Program-made: the position numbers and the translations under genes | The notes under the pieces: model-generated | The model's input: only the letters and a program-made list of their open reading frames with translations | What the model was told of the DNA's origin: nothing | Databases searched by the model: none | Assembly: GCF_025995175.1 (NCBI RefSeq) | Contig: NZ_BAPV01000009.1 | Span: 91,269-155,268, forward strand | Length of the DNA stretch: 64,000 nucleotides | Direction: 5' to 3' | Origin: Asaia krungthepensis NRIC 0535 | Lineage (GTDB): Bacteria > Pseudomonadota > Alphaproteobacteria > Acetobacterales > Acetobacteraceae | Shown: one piece after another, positions 19,245 to 28,649 of the stretch | Numbering within the stretch: position 1 is the first letter of the stretch | How the letters are laid out: each line of letters starts with the position of its first letter

Positions 19245-20252
19245 ATGGCAGCGCCTTCCCGTCGTCTTCTCCTCATGGGTGCAGGCGGCATCATTCTCGC
19301 TACCGCCTTGCAATCGCGCCATGTTTTTCATCATCGCAAGCAGATCGCGACAGACGGGAAGAAGCGCCATATCCGGCTGGCCTGGCCTGACCCGGACTAC
19401 GATCCGCTGCTCTGGCTCTGCCAGCAGGGCCTCTTCGGGCGCTATGATCTGACCGTGGATATCGTCGAGACGAGCGGAGGCAACAGCGCCATCGATGCCG
19501 TGGTGAATGGCCGCGCCGATGCCGCCCTAAGCCCCCTGCTGGACTGGCTTCCGGTTCTCTATCAGGACGATGCCGACGAACTTCCCACTCGTCTGGCTTG
19601 TGGAATCCGGGGGGGCAGTTATCGCTTGCTGGTGAGGCGCGATCTGCATCTGCACAAGGTGGCCGATCTGGCAGGCCGGAAAATTGGTGTCGTGAGTCTC
19701 GAAGGCGCCGATCGACGATTCGTCAGTATCCAGCTTCGGCGGCGCGGTCTGCATCCTACCGATTCGGTACATTGGGTCGCCATTGCCGCAGATGATATGG
19801 CGGATTCCCTGCGAGCGGGGGAACTCGATGCCGTCGCCGTCCATGACCCCATGGGATGGCGAATCCTGCAGGAAACACGCGGGGTGAGCTGGAACATGCT
19901 CGACAGCATGACGGGCGCGGAGCGTGAGCGCATTGACCTGACGCTTGGCATCGCCACCAAGGCCCTGACACAGGATCCGGGACTTGCCGCCGCATTGACC
20001 GCCGCTCTCAGCGATGCGCAGCATGAGTTCCCCGTCCACAAGGATGAACTCGCGCAGCTATGGCTGAAGGACAAGGACGCGCCTGAAGATGCAAGGGGCA
20101 TGCTCGAGCGCGAGATCGCCAGCCATCCCGTGACCGGTCACCCACTGCGCATCCAGGTGGAACAATATGTGGATGAGCTGAAGCTTCTGGGTCTGATGCA
20201 GGATGCAGATAACGCAACCGACATTGCGCATCGTATCTGCCTGTCGGTCTGA
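19245..20252 (+). CDS. Orphan ABC-type substrate-binding protein (NMT1/SsuA-like), Tat-type signal
   Basis: A periplasmic type-2 binding-protein fold of the nitrate/sulfonate/thiamine-precursor class. It has 335 residues. The N-terminus MAAPSRRLLLMGAGG resembles a twin-arginine signal (SRRLLLM before a hydrophobic stretch). The mature part begins HIRLAWPDPDYDPLLWLCQQ. GLFGRYDLTVDIVETSGGNS and VADLAGRKIGVVSLEGADRR match the family's first-lobe motifs, and LRAGELDAVAVHDPMGWRIL its hinge region. No permease or ATPase gene adjoins it: the upstream neighbour is tRNA-Asn and the downstream genes are convergent. It may therefore work with components encoded elsewhere. The ligand is unknown. Confidence 0.82.
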   Translation: MAAPSRRLLLMGAGGIILATALQSRHVFHHRKQIATDGKKRHIRLAWPDPDYDPLLWLCQQGLFGRYDLTVDIVETSGGNSAIDAVVNGRADAALSPLLDWLPVLYQDDADELPTRLACGIRGGSYRLLVRRDLHLHKVADLAGRKIGVVSLEGADRRFVSIQLRRRGLHPTDSVHWVAIAADDMADSLRAGELDAVAVHDPMGWRILQETRGVSWNMLDSMTGAERERIDLTLGIATKALTQDPGLAAALTAALSDAQHEFPVHKDELAQLWLKDKDAPEDARGMLEREIASHPVTGHPLRIQVEQYVDELKLLGLMQDADNATDIAHRICLSV

Positions 20253-20262
20253 ACCCGTTTTC

Positions 20263-20289
20263 CCTGCGGCCAGGCAGCCTGTCCGCAGG
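20263..20289. terminator. Convergent-gene hairpin
   Basis: A perfect seven-base inverted repeat (CCTGCGG at 20263-20269 and CCGCAGG at 20283-20289) with a 13-base loop sits in the 45-base gap between two converging genes. There is no T-run on either side. It could act as a bidirectional terminator. Confidence 0.5.
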
Positions 20290-20297
20290 AATCTCGA

Positions 20298-20774
20298 TCA
20301 GCCGTTCTCGCGGGCCTGGCGTGCCGCAGTGGCAAGCTGGTCGACGCGTTCGTTATTCACGTCGCCACTGTGACCGCGCACCCAGAGCCAGGTCACCTGA
20401 TGCTGTTTTTCCGCAGCCAGGATGCGCTGCCACAGGTCGAGATTCTTTACCGGATCTCCCGCAGCATTGCGCCAGTTGCGTCTCACCCAGCCTGTATGCC
20501 AGCGCGTGATGCCATTGCGCAGATATTCGCTGTCGGTGTGCAGGGTCACCTTGCAGGGACGCTTGAGCGCTTCCAGAGCCTCGGCGGCAGCGGTCAGTTC
20601 CATACGGTTATTGGTGGTCTCGCTCTCACCACCCGAGAGTTCGCGCTCATGCCCCTTGGAACATAAAAGCGCGCCCCAGCCACCCGGTCCCGGATTGGGT
20701 TTGCACCCTCCATCGGTCCAGATTTCCACGACGGGCGCATCCTCGGGCAGTTCCGCCTTTGCTTCCTCAGACAT
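20298..20774 (-). CDS. rnhA: Ribonuclease HI
   Basis: Degrades the RNA strand of RNA-DNA hybrids. The 158 residues hold all four carboxylates of the active site: Asp21 in [15 protein letters not shown], Glu59 in NNRMELTAA, Asp81 in HTDSEYL and Asp145 in NNERVDQLA. The conserved His135 is in VRGHSGD. ATG at 20774 is chosen as the family-like start; it overlaps the end of thrB by eight bases, so the two are translationally coupled. The order ispH-thrB-rnhA is common in alphaproteobacteria. It ends 8 bases from the hairpin shared with the convergent binding-protein gene. Confidence 0.96.
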   Translation of the reverse strand: MSEEAKAELPEDAPVVEIWTDGGCKPNPGPGGWGALLCSKGHERELSGGESETTNNRMELTAAAEALEALKRPCKVTLHTDSEYLRNGITRWHTGWVRRNWRNAAGDPVKNLDLWQRILAAEKQHQVTWLWVRGHSGDVNNERVDQLATAARQARENG

Positions 20775-21729
20775 GGAGCAACCCTCTTGCATCCGCTCGC
20801 CATGCGACCAGACGATGGTGATAGGCCAGCGGGTCCTTGCGCGTGACGATGGCATCGACCGGTGTGTTCACCCAGTCATAGAGACGGGTCAGGAGAAAGC
20901 GTATAGACGCTCCCTGTACCAGCGCGGGGAGTGCAGCTTTCTCTTCCGCCGCCAGCGGGCGAATGGACTGGTATCCGCCCATCAGCCCCGCCATCAGAGC
21001 TGCATCGGGTGTACGCTCATCGGGAAAACACCAGGCATTGAGGCAGATGGCGAGGTCATAGGCCAGAAGATCGGTACAGGCGAAGTAGAAATCGATCAGG
21101 CCTGAGACATTTCCCCGCTCGAAAAACGCATTATCGGGAAAAAGGTCGGCATGAATCTGCCCCACGGGCAGGCTACCCGACGCGGGCCAGGCGGCCAGAA
21201 CCTCGCTGATAGCGTTCTCGAGTTCTGCGGTCAGACCGGGCTGCACCGTGTCTGCGGCACCGTGGCAGGAGTTCAGCAGAGGGCGCCAGGCATCCGGACC
21301 GAGACTGTTCGGGCGATGCGCCCTGAATCCGTCACCCAGAAGATGCATGCGCGCGAGCGACTGCCCCAGGCTGAAGCAGGCCGAAGCCGTGATTGTCTCG
21401 ATTGGACGACCGGTAAGGAACGTCGTGATCGCAGCTGGTCTGTCCATCAGACGGCGCAAGGCGACACCGTCGCGCGCGATCACCGGTGTCGGGCATTTCA
21501 GCCCTCGGCGCGCGAGATGCTGCATGAGACCAAGGAACCAGGGGAGCTCTTCCTCACGCACCCGCTTCTCATAAAGCGTGAGAATGGCGCGACCGGCCTC
21601 GGTCTCGATCAGATAATTGGTGTTCTCGACACCCTCGGCAATCCCGTCCACCCGTTTGAGGGGGCCAAGATCGTATTCCGCCAGAAAGGCTTCGAGCTCT
21701 TCCGGCGGGATGTTTGTATAGACCGCCAT
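20767..21729 (-). CDS. thrB: Homoserine kinase (ThrB type II, APH fold)
   Basis: Phosphorylates homoserine in threonine biosynthesis. The 320-residue protein belongs to the aminoglycoside-phosphotransferase-like ThrB2 family found in proteobacteria, not the GHMP family. It shows the family start [22 protein letters not shown], the N-lobe [14 protein letters not shown], the catalytic-loop motif [14 protein letters not shown] (Asp near residue 192) and the metal-binding [11 protein letters not shown]. The frame ends inside the start region of rnhA (eight-base overlap) and begins 45 bases after ispH. Length is normal. Confidence 0.95.
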   Translation of the reverse strand: MAVYTNIPPEELEAFLAEYDLGPLKRVDGIAEGVENTNYLIETEAGRAILTLYEKRVREEELPWFLGLMQHLARRGLKCPTPVIARDGVALRRLMDRPAAITTFLTGRPIETITASACFSLGQSLARMHLLGDGFRAHRPNSLGPDAWRPLLNSCHGAADTVQPGLTAELENAISEVLAAWPASGSLPVGQIHADLFPDNAFFERGNVSGLIDFYFACTDLLAYDLAICLNAWCFPDERTPDAALMAGLMGGYQSIRPLAAEEKAALPALVQGASIRFLLTRLYDWVNTPVDAIVTRKDPLAYHHRLVAWRADARGLLHV

Positions 21730-21774
21730 GGAGTCAGGCGGCGGACGAAGCGTTCATGGAAATGCCGCCAGCCC

Positions 21775-22788
21775 TCAGACCGGCTCGCCGAGCGGGCTCG
21801 GCAGGCGGAAGGCCACGTTTTCCTTCTTCACGATACGCTCCTCAATCGCGAGCTTGTACCGCGTCGAAAGCGCATCGACCATTTCCTGAACCAGCGATTC
21901 CGGCGCCGAGGCACCAGCCGTGATCCCGACTGTGGAAACGCCCTCGAGCACGCTCCAGTCCAGTGCCGCAAGCTTCGGCACGAGCAGGGCCCGCTTGGCG
22001 CCGGAACGTTCGGCCACTTCACGCAGACGCTGCGAATTCGAGGAGTTGGGGGACCCGATCACGATCACCAGGTCGCTTTCCGGCGCAATGGCCTTGACCG
22101 CTTCCTGACGGTTCGTGGTGGCGTAGCAGATGTCCTCCTTCTTCGGCCCTTCGATGAGCGGGAAGCGCTCACGCAGGATCGCGACGATTTCGGAGGTATC
22201 GTCCACAGAGAGGGTCGTCTGGGTAATGAAGGCGAGACGCGAAGGGTCTTCCGGCTGGACCGTACGGGCCTCTTCCGCATCATTGATGAGGGTCACGGCC
22301 CCATTGGGCAGCTGACCCATCGTGCCGACCACTTCCGGATGGCCCGCATGGCCGATCATGAGGATATGGCGCGCGTCCGGCCCGCCTCCGGCAAAATGAC
22401 GCTCGGCTTCGCGATGCACCTTCGACACCAGCGGGCAGGTGGCATCCAGATAAAGCAGATTGCGACGCTGCGCCTCAGCCGGAACCGATTTGGGCACACC
22501 ATGCGCCGAGAACACGACATGGCCATCGGCAGGAACCTCATCGAGTTCCTCAACGAAGATCGCGCCCTGCTCTTCCAGGTTCTCGACAACCGTACGGTTA
22601 TGCACGATCTCGTGGCGCACATAGACAGGCGCGCCATAGCGTCGGATGGCTTCTTCCACCACGCGAATGGCCCGGTCCACGCCAGCACAGAAGCCACGGG
22701 GCCCGGCCAGAAGAACGCGAAGCGTTTGTGCCCCGGACGCCTGCTCCGAGGTCTCTTGCGGGCGTGAAGTGGTCAAGGTGTCGGGCAT
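21775..22788 (-). CDS. ispH: 4-hydroxy-3-methylbut-2-enyl diphosphate reductase IspH
   Basis: Last step of the MEP isoprenoid pathway, reducing HMBPP to IPP and DMAPP with a [4Fe-4S] cluster. It has 337 residues. The three cluster cysteines are in [23 protein letters not shown] and [12 protein letters not shown], and the substrate-binding motif [11 protein letters not shown] is present. ATG at 22788 has GGGGAAC just upstream; the open frame extends to 22917, but that part looks noncoding. It is the first gene of ispH-thrB-rnhA, divergent from a lipoprotein gene with a shared 220-base promoter region. Confidence 0.96.
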   Translation of the reverse strand: MPDTLTTSRPQETSEQASGAQTLRVLLAGPRGFCAGVDRAIRVVEEAIRRYGAPVYVRHEIVHNRTVVENLEEQGAIFVEELDEVPADGHVVFSAHGVPKSVPAEAQRRNLLYLDATCPLVSKVHREAERHFAGGGPDARHILMIGHAGHPEVVGTMGQLPNGAVTLINDAEEARTVQPEDPSRLAFITQTTLSVDDTSEIVAILRERFPLIEGPKKEDICYATTNRQEAVKAIAPESDLVIVIGSPNSSNSQRLREVAERSGAKRALLVPKLAALDWSVLEGVSTVGITAGASAPESLVQEMVDALSTRYKLAIEERIVKKENVAFRLPSPLGEPV

Positions 22789-23009
22789 GGTGTTCCCCAA
22801 TCTCACGGCAGGCGGTATATGCGAACAAGCCCCAAGGCAGCACGCATGACGAATGATGCAACGTGTCGCGATATGGGCTCGCATATGGGAGCTACGCAAC
22901 CCCTTGCCAGTATGCAAGCCCGCGATTGCATGTTCATTCTGCGTCGTGTCACCTTCTTACCATACCGTGCCTGGTTTGCGCACCGGTGAATAGACAAAGA
23001 GCCTTGTTG

Positions 23010-23576
23010 ATGACCAGATCCGCCCGCCAGTTCCTTCCCCTCCTTGCCCTCATGGGCACGGGCATCGGCCTGACAGCCTGTAATCAGGATGACGAGAGCG
23101 CCTTTGCGCCTATCTGCCCTCCTGTCGAGATCCTCAGCCAGGCCGCGGACTTCTATCAATACGATGGCAAGGGCCTGGATGCTGGCAGCCTCGTGACCCA
23201 TGCCGGCATGAGCGGGCTCACGGGCAATTGCGAGGCGGGACCCAAGAAAATCGTCCGCACGAAACTCAGCCTCGGGATTACGGTCGAACGTGGCCCGGCT
23301 TCGAGCGGACAGGATATCGTGCTGCCCTATTTCGTCGCGGTGCTTCGTGACGGCAAGATCATCGACAAGAAGGAGTTCGAGGTGCCGGTCTCCTTCGCGG
23401 GAAACCAGTCCACCGTATCGCTCCGTACCCCGGTACGCCTGATCGATGTCCCCGCGTCGCCTGACCTGCAGCAGACGAATTACGCGCTTAAGGTCGGCTT
23501 CCAGCTGAGCCATGAGCAGCTCGATTACAACCAGACCCATTTGCGCCCGGCCGAGTTCACGCTGCACACGAACTAA
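23010..23576 (+). CDS. Putative lipoprotein of unknown family
   Basis: A 188-residue protein with a type-II signal sequence: basic N-terminus MTRSARQF, hydrophobic core, and lipobox LTAC with Cys at residue 24, followed by NQDDES. The mature part contains three further cysteines and a beta-rich pattern (KLSLGITVERGP, DIVLPYFVAVLRDGKIIDKKEFEVPVSF) that would suit an Ig-like or beta-sandwich periplasmic domain. Aspartates after the lipidated Cys leave the inner membrane or the outer membrane both possible. I do not recognise the family; similar unnamed lipoproteins are frequent in Acetobacteraceae (recollection, not checked). It is divergent from ispH and followed by a hairpin terminator. Confidence 0.75.
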   Translation: MTRSARQFLPLLALMGTGIGLTACNQDDESAFAPICPPVEILSQAADFYQYDGKGLDAGSLVTHAGMSGLTGNCEAGPKKIVRTKLSLGITVERGPASSGQDIVLPYFVAVLRDGKIIDKKEFEVPVSFAGNQSTVSLRTPVRLIDVPASPDLQQTNYALKVGFQLSHEQLDYNQTHLRPAEFTLHTN

Positions 23577-23591
23577 ATCACCATATATGAG

Positions 23592-23630
23592 CGTGTTTAT
23601 ATAAAAACACGTTGTCATGTTGTTTTATTC
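23592..23630 (+). terminator. Rho-independent-like terminator after the lipoprotein gene
   Basis: CGTGTTT (23592-23598) and AAACACG (23605-23611) form a seven-base stem with an AT-only loop, followed by a T-rich tail containing TTGTTTTATTC. It lies 15 bases after the lipoprotein stop. The stem is AT-rich, so an operator role for the next gene is also possible. Confidence 0.6.
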
Positions 23631-23669
23631 TGCTACTCTGGGGAACCTTTCGTCTCCGGAACACTCCAC

Positions 23670-25382
23670 ATGCGCTCATCCCACGTCCTGCCCGCCTTCA
23701 TTCTGCTTGCAGGCGTGGCCCCTTGTGCAGCGCAGGGCGCAACAGATACCGCGCAGGGCGCCTCGACCGACACCCCCGGGATCGTACGGCCAGCAGCCGG
23801 CAAACCCGGGCTGATCGACCCGACAGCTGCGGAAGAGCATGTGACCGTCAACGGTACGGCCCGTCCGGAAATCCAGAACTTTCCTCATGCCGGACCGGTC
23901 GGACAGCCCCGGCGCGTCACCCCTCTCCAGAACAAGCCTCCCCATGGCACCCAGGGCGATTGGGGGGTCTTCACCCGGGGAAACGGTGAATCGGCCGGCT
24001 TCGGCCCGATCGGGCGCTATGGCGTGGCCCCCTGGGCCGAAGACTGGTCCTTTCTCCGCGACAGACGCCGTCATGACGATCTGTTCGACCCTTTGAAATT
24101 CATCCCGCTCACGCACAATGGCCGCTGGTGGCTCACCCTCTCCGGCGAAACCCGGCTGCGTAACTGGTCGGAAGAAGCCCCTTTTCTGGGAACGCGCGGC
24201 CCCGCCGGCTCCGGCCGCTTCGCCGTACGCAATCTCTATGGTGCCGATCTTCATCTGGGCGAGCATGTGCGATTCTTCGGCCAGTTGGTGAATGGCGATG
24301 CCGCGGGCTGGGGCGGGTTTGGCTATAATGGGACGTTCCGCAAGCGACTCGATCTGCAGCAGGGTTTTGTCGAGCTCCGGTCAAAGCTGGCCGGGGCCAA
24401 AACAGGGCTGATGATCGGGAGGCAGCAATTCCTCGATGCGCCTTCCTATATTCTGTACAATCGCGAAACGCCGAATATCCCCCTCGCCTGGAATGGCGTG
24501 CGCGGCTACGCGGTCTGGCCGCGGCTACGCGCCGATGTCTATGACTTCGTCGGGACGAATATCAATTTCAACAAGATGTTTCATGATCGCGTGGACTGGA
24601 GCACGCGGCTGCACGGGCTGGATCTGACCTGGGCGCCCCCCTCCTTCTCGCTGGGGGCAGAGCGAGTCTCGTCCTTCCTCGACGTGTTCCTGATCGCTTT
24701 TCGCGTAGCGGGCAGCTCGGCCGCCCTCCCCTATAACCGCACCACACTGGCCGGAACGACGGCGCGCCAGAACTACGGGTTTCGCTGGTATGGCGGGGCG
24801 CCCTCTTTCGAGTTCTCAGTGGGCGGCCTTTATCAGGGGGGGAGTTTCGAGCTGAACCGTACCGGTCAGAACCGCGACGTCTCGGCTTATGCCTTCAACG
24901 CGATTGCGGGTTATCGTCATACGCCTTCCCCTCTCCATCCGTTTCTCGGCGTTCAGGCGGATCTGTATTCGGGCGGCTCATCGCGCCGGAACAGCGGATC
25001 GGTTGGCACCTATATTGCTCCCTTCAACCCGCAGACGAATTATCTGGACACCACAACCTATATCGCCCCCAGCAATCTGGTCAGTCTCTCGCCAGTCATC
25101 CGCCTCACCCCCCGCAATTGGCTCAGCCTTCAGTTCAAGGCACCCTTTTTCTGGCGAGAATCAACGAATGACGCGATCTATGGCCCATCAGGTGCCTATA
25201 GTCTCACGAACCTGCATGGTGGCTTTGTCGGGGTTGTGCCCCAGGCGTCACTAACGCTGCAGCTCAATCGCCATCTGACATGGACGCAATATGGTGCCCG
25301 TTTCATCGGCTCGGACGGGCTGCGTGCGGCAGGGGGCAAGAGCGGAAGTTATTACCAGTCCAACTTCGTCTTTCGTTTCTGA
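23670..25382 (+). CDS. Alginate-export-type outer-membrane porin
   Basis: Predicted outer-membrane beta-barrel of the alginate_exp (AlgE-like) family. It has 570 residues. A signal peptide (MRSSHVLPAFILLAGVAPCAAQGA) precedes a Pro/Gly-rich N-terminal extension of about 100 residues. The barrel region then starts near WWLTLSGETRLRNW, with alternating aromatic/polar strands, and ends in NFVFRF, a typical C-terminal aromatic for Bam recognition. Motifs such as LQQGFVELRSKLAGAKTGLMIGRQ and NRETPNIPLAWNGVRGY are typical of this family. Homologues in bacteria without alginate synthesis act as general or sugar-acid porins, so alginate itself is not implied. It precedes an OPT transporter by 50 bases, which may indicate a joint uptake route. 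Confidence 0.85.
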   Translation: MRSSHVLPAFILLAGVAPCAAQGATDTAQGASTDTPGIVRPAAGKPGLIDPTAAEEHVTVNGTARPEIQNFPHAGPVGQPRRVTPLQNKPPHGTQGDWGVFTRGNGESAGFGPIGRYGVAPWAEDWSFLRDRRRHDDLFDPLKFIPLTHNGRWWLTLSGETRLRNWSEEAPFLGTRGPAGSGRFAVRNLYGADLHLGEHVRFFGQLVNGDAAGWGGFGYNGTFRKRLDLQQGFVELRSKLAGAKTGLMIGRQQFLDAPSYILYNRETPNIPLAWNGVRGYAVWPRLRADVYDFVGTNINFNKMFHDRVDWSTRLHGLDLTWAPPSFSLGAERVSSFLDVFLIAFRVAGSSAALPYNRTTLAGTTARQNYGFRWYGGAPSFEFSVGGLYQGGSFELNRTGQNRDVSAYAFNAIAGYRHTPSPLHPFLGVQADLYSGGSSRRNSGSVGTYIAPFNPQTNYLDTTTYIAPSNLVSLSPVIRLTPRNWLSLQFKAPFFWRESTNDAIYGPSGAYSLTNLHGGFVGVVPQASLTLQLNRHLTWTQYGARFIGSDGLRAAGGKSGSYYQSNFVFRF

Positions 25383-25432
25383 CCGCTTCGTCGTAGGACC
25401 TGTTCCTTACGCTAGCGAGACAGAGAGACGGC

Positions 25433-27373
25433 ATGAATCAGGCGACGCGGGAATTAACCATTCGGGGGCTCATTCTCGGCACCCTGATTACCGTCATCTT
25501 CACTGCCTCCAATGTCTATCTGGGCCTCAAGATCGGCCTCACCTTCGCGTCTTCCATTCCGGCAACCGTCATTTCGATGGCGGTACTGCGTGCGCTGGGG
25601 GGCAACACCATTCTGGAAAACAATCTGGTGCAGACCCAGGCCTCGGCGGCAGGCACGCTGAGCTGCGTGTTCGCGACCATACCGGGGCTGGTCATGATCG
25701 GATTCTGGAGCGGCTTTCCGTTCTGGCAGAGTTTTTTCATCACCCTGCTCGGCGGAGCAACGGGCGTTCTCTTTACCATCCCGCTCAGGCGCGCGCTGGT
25801 CACTCATAGCGCCCTGCCCTATCCCGAGGGGGTCGCCTGCGCCGAAATCCTGCGTGTTGCCTCGCCTGAGGGCAACCAGCAGGCGCTCTCCGCCCTGATG
25901 CGCGGCAGCGCTATCGCAGCCGCGCTGACTTTCCTGAGCACGGGACTGCGCGTCATCCGCGATGGATGGAGCGCGACGCTTGCCTTTGGCCCCTCGATTT
26001 TTCGCGTACAGGGCGCTTATTCCCTGGCTCTGGTCGGAACAGGCTATCTGGTCGGGCTGACCGGAGGCCTGGCCATGCTGGGTGGCGTCATTATCGGCTG
26101 GGGCATTGCCGTGCCCTGGCTGAGCGCCATCACGCCACACCCCGCCGGGCTGGATAATGGAAGTTTTGCTACAGGGCTCTGGGTCCACAAGGTGCGATTC
26201 ATGGGCGCCGGCACGATTGCGATTGCTGCGTGCTGGACGGTTTTCTCCCTTCTCGGCCCCGTATCGCGTGGCCTGCGCGAAGCTTTCTCACAGACCCATC
26301 GCGCGGCACTCGACGAGACCGATCGCGACCTCCCCCCGCCAGTCATGAACGCCCTGCTCGGTGCGCTCATCCTCGGGCTTGGTGTGCTCTTTTCCCTGTT
26401 TCTCTGGCCGGTCACCAGCCATAACGCGCTGCTTCTGGTCATGCTGGCACTTGGTCTTGGCGCCTGCCTGTTCATCGGCTTTCTGGTTGCCAGCGCGTGC
26501 GGCTATATGGCGGGGATCATCGGGTCTTCCTCCTCCCCGATTTCAGGCATCTCCATCATCAGCGTGGTCGCGCTGTGCATGGCCCTGATGGGGCTCGAAG
26601 CGCTGCATCTGGTCCCGGATGCGATGACCGCCCATGACCAGCATGTCGCCATCGCCTATGTCCTGTTCGTGTTGACTGCGCTCACAGGTTCGGCCGCGAT
26701 CTCGAACGACAATCTTCAGGACCTCAAGACAGGCCAGATTGTCGGCGCCTCACCGTGGAAGCAGGAGGTGGTGCTACTGATCGGTTGTGTCGTCGGGGCA
26801 CTCGTCATCCCGCCTGTTCTGAACGTGCTTTATCAGGCCTACGGGTTTGTCGGCACCCTGCCGCGTCCCGGCATGGATCCGTCACGCGCCCTTGCTGCCC
26901 CGCAACCTGCACTGATGGTGGATATCGCCCGGGGTATTTTGCTGCATGATCTCGACTGGACCATGATCCTGATCGGGGCAGCGATTGGCGTCGCGCTCAT
27001 TCTGATCGACCGTCTTCTCAAGCTCCGGAAGCTTGCACTGCCCCCGCTCGCTGTCGGCATGGGAATCTACCTGCCAGCCGATGTCTCGGTGACCATCGCC
27101 ATCGGAGCCGTTATCGGTCGCCTGTTCGATCGCATGGCGCACCCGCAATCCCATGGCGATGACAGTACCGGCACCATGATCGCGTCAGGCTTCATTGTTG
27201 GTGAGAGCCTTGTCGGCGTGGTGATTGCCGTGCTCAGCGGTATGACCGGTCACGGTGATCTGCTCGCGATACCAGTGGGTGATGGTTTTTCCGGGATTGC
27301 AGGGATTGGGGCGTTCGCGCTTTGCCTGATCTGGTTCGCGCTAGCGCTGCGCAAAGCAAGCCGCCCAGTTTGA
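25433..27373 (+). CDS. OPT-family oligopeptide transporter
   Basis: A polytopic inner-membrane protein of 646 residues with about fourteen hydrophobic helices. It starts MNQATRELTIRGLILGTLIT and contains the OPT signatures NVYLGLKIGLTFASSIPA and, later, GSSSSPISGISIISVV and SNDNLQDLKTGQIVGASPWKQ. Bacterial OPT proteins take up oligopeptides or metal-peptide chelates using the proton gradient. It lies 50 bases after the porin gene on the same strand and may be cotranscribed. The region after it (27374-27580) has no recognised element. Confidence 0.92.
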   Translation: MNQATRELTIRGLILGTLITVIFTASNVYLGLKIGLTFASSIPATVISMAVLRALGGNTILENNLVQTQASAAGTLSCVFATIPGLVMIGFWSGFPFWQSFFITLLGGATGVLFTIPLRRALVTHSALPYPEGVACAEILRVASPEGNQQALSALMRGSAIAAALTFLSTGLRVIRDGWSATLAFGPSIFRVQGAYSLALVGTGYLVGLTGGLAMLGGVIIGWGIAVPWLSAITPHPAGLDNGSFATGLWVHKVRFMGAGTIAIAACWTVFSLLGPVSRGLREAFSQTHRAALDETDRDLPPPVMNALLGALILGLGVLFSLFLWPVTSHNALLLVMLALGLGACLFIGFLVASACGYMAGIIGSSSSPISGISIISVVALCMALMGLEALHLVPDAMTAHDQHVAIAYVLFVLTALTGSAAISNDNLQDLKTGQIVGASPWKQEVVLLIGCVVGALVIPPVLNVLYQAYGFVGTLPRPGMDPSRALAAPQPALMVDIARGILLHDLDWTMILIGAAIGVALILIDRLLKLRKLALPPLAVGMGIYLPADVSVTIAIGAVIGRLFDRMAHPQSHGDDSTGTMIASGFIVGESLVGVVIAVLSGMTGHGDLLAIPVGDGFSGIAGIGAFALCLIWFALALRKASRPV

Positions 27374-27580
27374 CCCACCTTGTATCACCGACCTGCTATG
27401 GCAAGGAGGTTTGCTGAGGCCGTTCGGCGGACACGGGTCAGGTCCGCTCCCAGATCGTCCGGCCTGATGGGATCATTCCAGGCCCTGTTGGAAGACGTCG
27501 GCGTGTGACCCAAAGCAGGCGCACCATTTATCCAGGCCGAAGCGGGTCGTAACACCCGCGGTATCCGCTCTGTCTGGAAT

Positions 27581-28198
27581 TCAGTCTTTCCACCAGCGGA
27601 CAGGCTCCTGCTCATCCGCGCCCGTCTCGACCTTGCGCACGAGCGGAGGCCGACCCGGACCCCTTTTCTTCTGGCCGAGTGCCTCTGTCACGCTGGCCTC
27701 TTTCTCCGCCACACGTTTCTGGACGGCGGCGTCCTCACGCAGGCGGGTAAGCTGCACCTGCGCCTCGAGAAGAGCTTGCTCCGCCTCGGCGCATTTCGTC
27801 TTGAGCTCAGTCACGTGCAGTTTCTCATGCACAAGGTGAGTTTCGAGGGTGCGAAGCTGGGTATTGGCGTCACTCAGGTCGCGTTGCGCGTCCTCGGCGC
27901 GGCGCTGCTCCACCTTCAGCAGGTTTCGCAAACGGCTGATCTCTTCGCCCTGTTCGTCCGACTGCGGAGAAGCCAGTCGTTGCGCAGTGCGCGAAGCCTG
28001 ATGATGCTCGACAATAACCTGCCCTTCCTGAACGAAGCGACGACGACGCTGATCAGGGAGAGATTTTTTGTGGCTAATAGCAACGGGCCGTTTATTTCCC
28101 TTGGCCCCTAAACGCTCCAGAGCCTGACGCAATGAATCTTCGTTAATTTCTGTATCGAGACTTTGATCTTTATTCAGAAAATCTGAGTCTATACTCAC
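27581..28198 (-). CDS. Coiled-coil protein with C-terminal AT-hook motif
   Basis: A 205-residue, strongly charged protein of unknown function. An N-terminal acidic/basic region (residues 1-80, with RRRRF at 51-55) is followed by a long heptad-rich coiled coil (about 85-170; many Glu, Arg, Gln, Leu), then KKRGPGRPPL at 177-186, the core of an AT-hook that binds the minor groove of AT-rich DNA. The extreme C-terminus is EPVRWWKD. No signal peptide or membrane segment is present. I infer a DNA-associated structural or regulatory protein, but the family is not recognised. Its promoter would lie in the comparatively AT-rich region 28199-28649. The ATG start (MSIDSDFLNK) is the only one before the coiled coil. 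Confidence 0.7.
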   Translation of the reverse strand: MSIDSDFLNKDQSLDTEINEDSLRQALERLGAKGNKRPVAISHKKSLPDQRRRRFVQEGQVIVEHHQASRTAQRLASPQSDEQGEEISRLRNLLKVEQRRAEDAQRDLSDANTQLRTLETHLVHEKLHVTELKTKCAEAEQALLEAQVQLTRLREDAAVQKRVAEKEASVTEALGQKKRGPGRPPLVRKVETGADEQEPVRWWKD

Positions 28199-28649
28199 GT
28201 TGTTTCGCCCAATTTGGTCTGAAGAAATTCGGTTTTCACATTTGCTCTGGCGAGATTGACCAGAAGCGCTCTTATTCTACTCTTCCGAGGATGGGAGCCT
28301 TGGCGTGTCTCGTATACCAGTTCGTTCTCCTTGTCACGAGGAGCGGAACCCGGCGCTACAATACTCCATCCCGTTTTTTACTTGGTTCCTGCCATCTTTC
28401 TGGCTGTAAAAATCGCGCAAATTTCCCGGAATGACTTCCCATATTCCAGGTATATTTTCCGCACTACAATCACCGATAATCCGATGCTTGAGGCAGGAAA
28501 CGAACTGTCGAAGGAAAGTGGCCGTGCTGGCCAGCATCAGGTCTCATATCACAAAAACTTGTGATGTCATCCCCAATAGTACTCCATAAGTCTACATAAT
28601 CCGATGTTCCGTGTCCATGCCCATCCTCCAGCCCGGCATGATCGACGCC
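28199..28649. other. AT-richer noncoding region with short repeats
   Basis: About 450 bases with no convincing gene. ATAATCCGATG occurs twice (28476-28486 and 28596-28606). A perfect seven-base inverted repeat ATCACAA/TTGTGAT with a four-base loop lies at 28548-28565, downstream of the PduO gene, and could be its terminator or an operator. A 102-codon open frame at 28256-28564 looks random in composition. Confidence 0.4.

Noticed and set aside
21151..22767. 538-codon + strand frame opposite thrB and ispH
   Set aside because: Antisense shadow of two certain genes; arginine/glycine/histidine-rich without any family signature.
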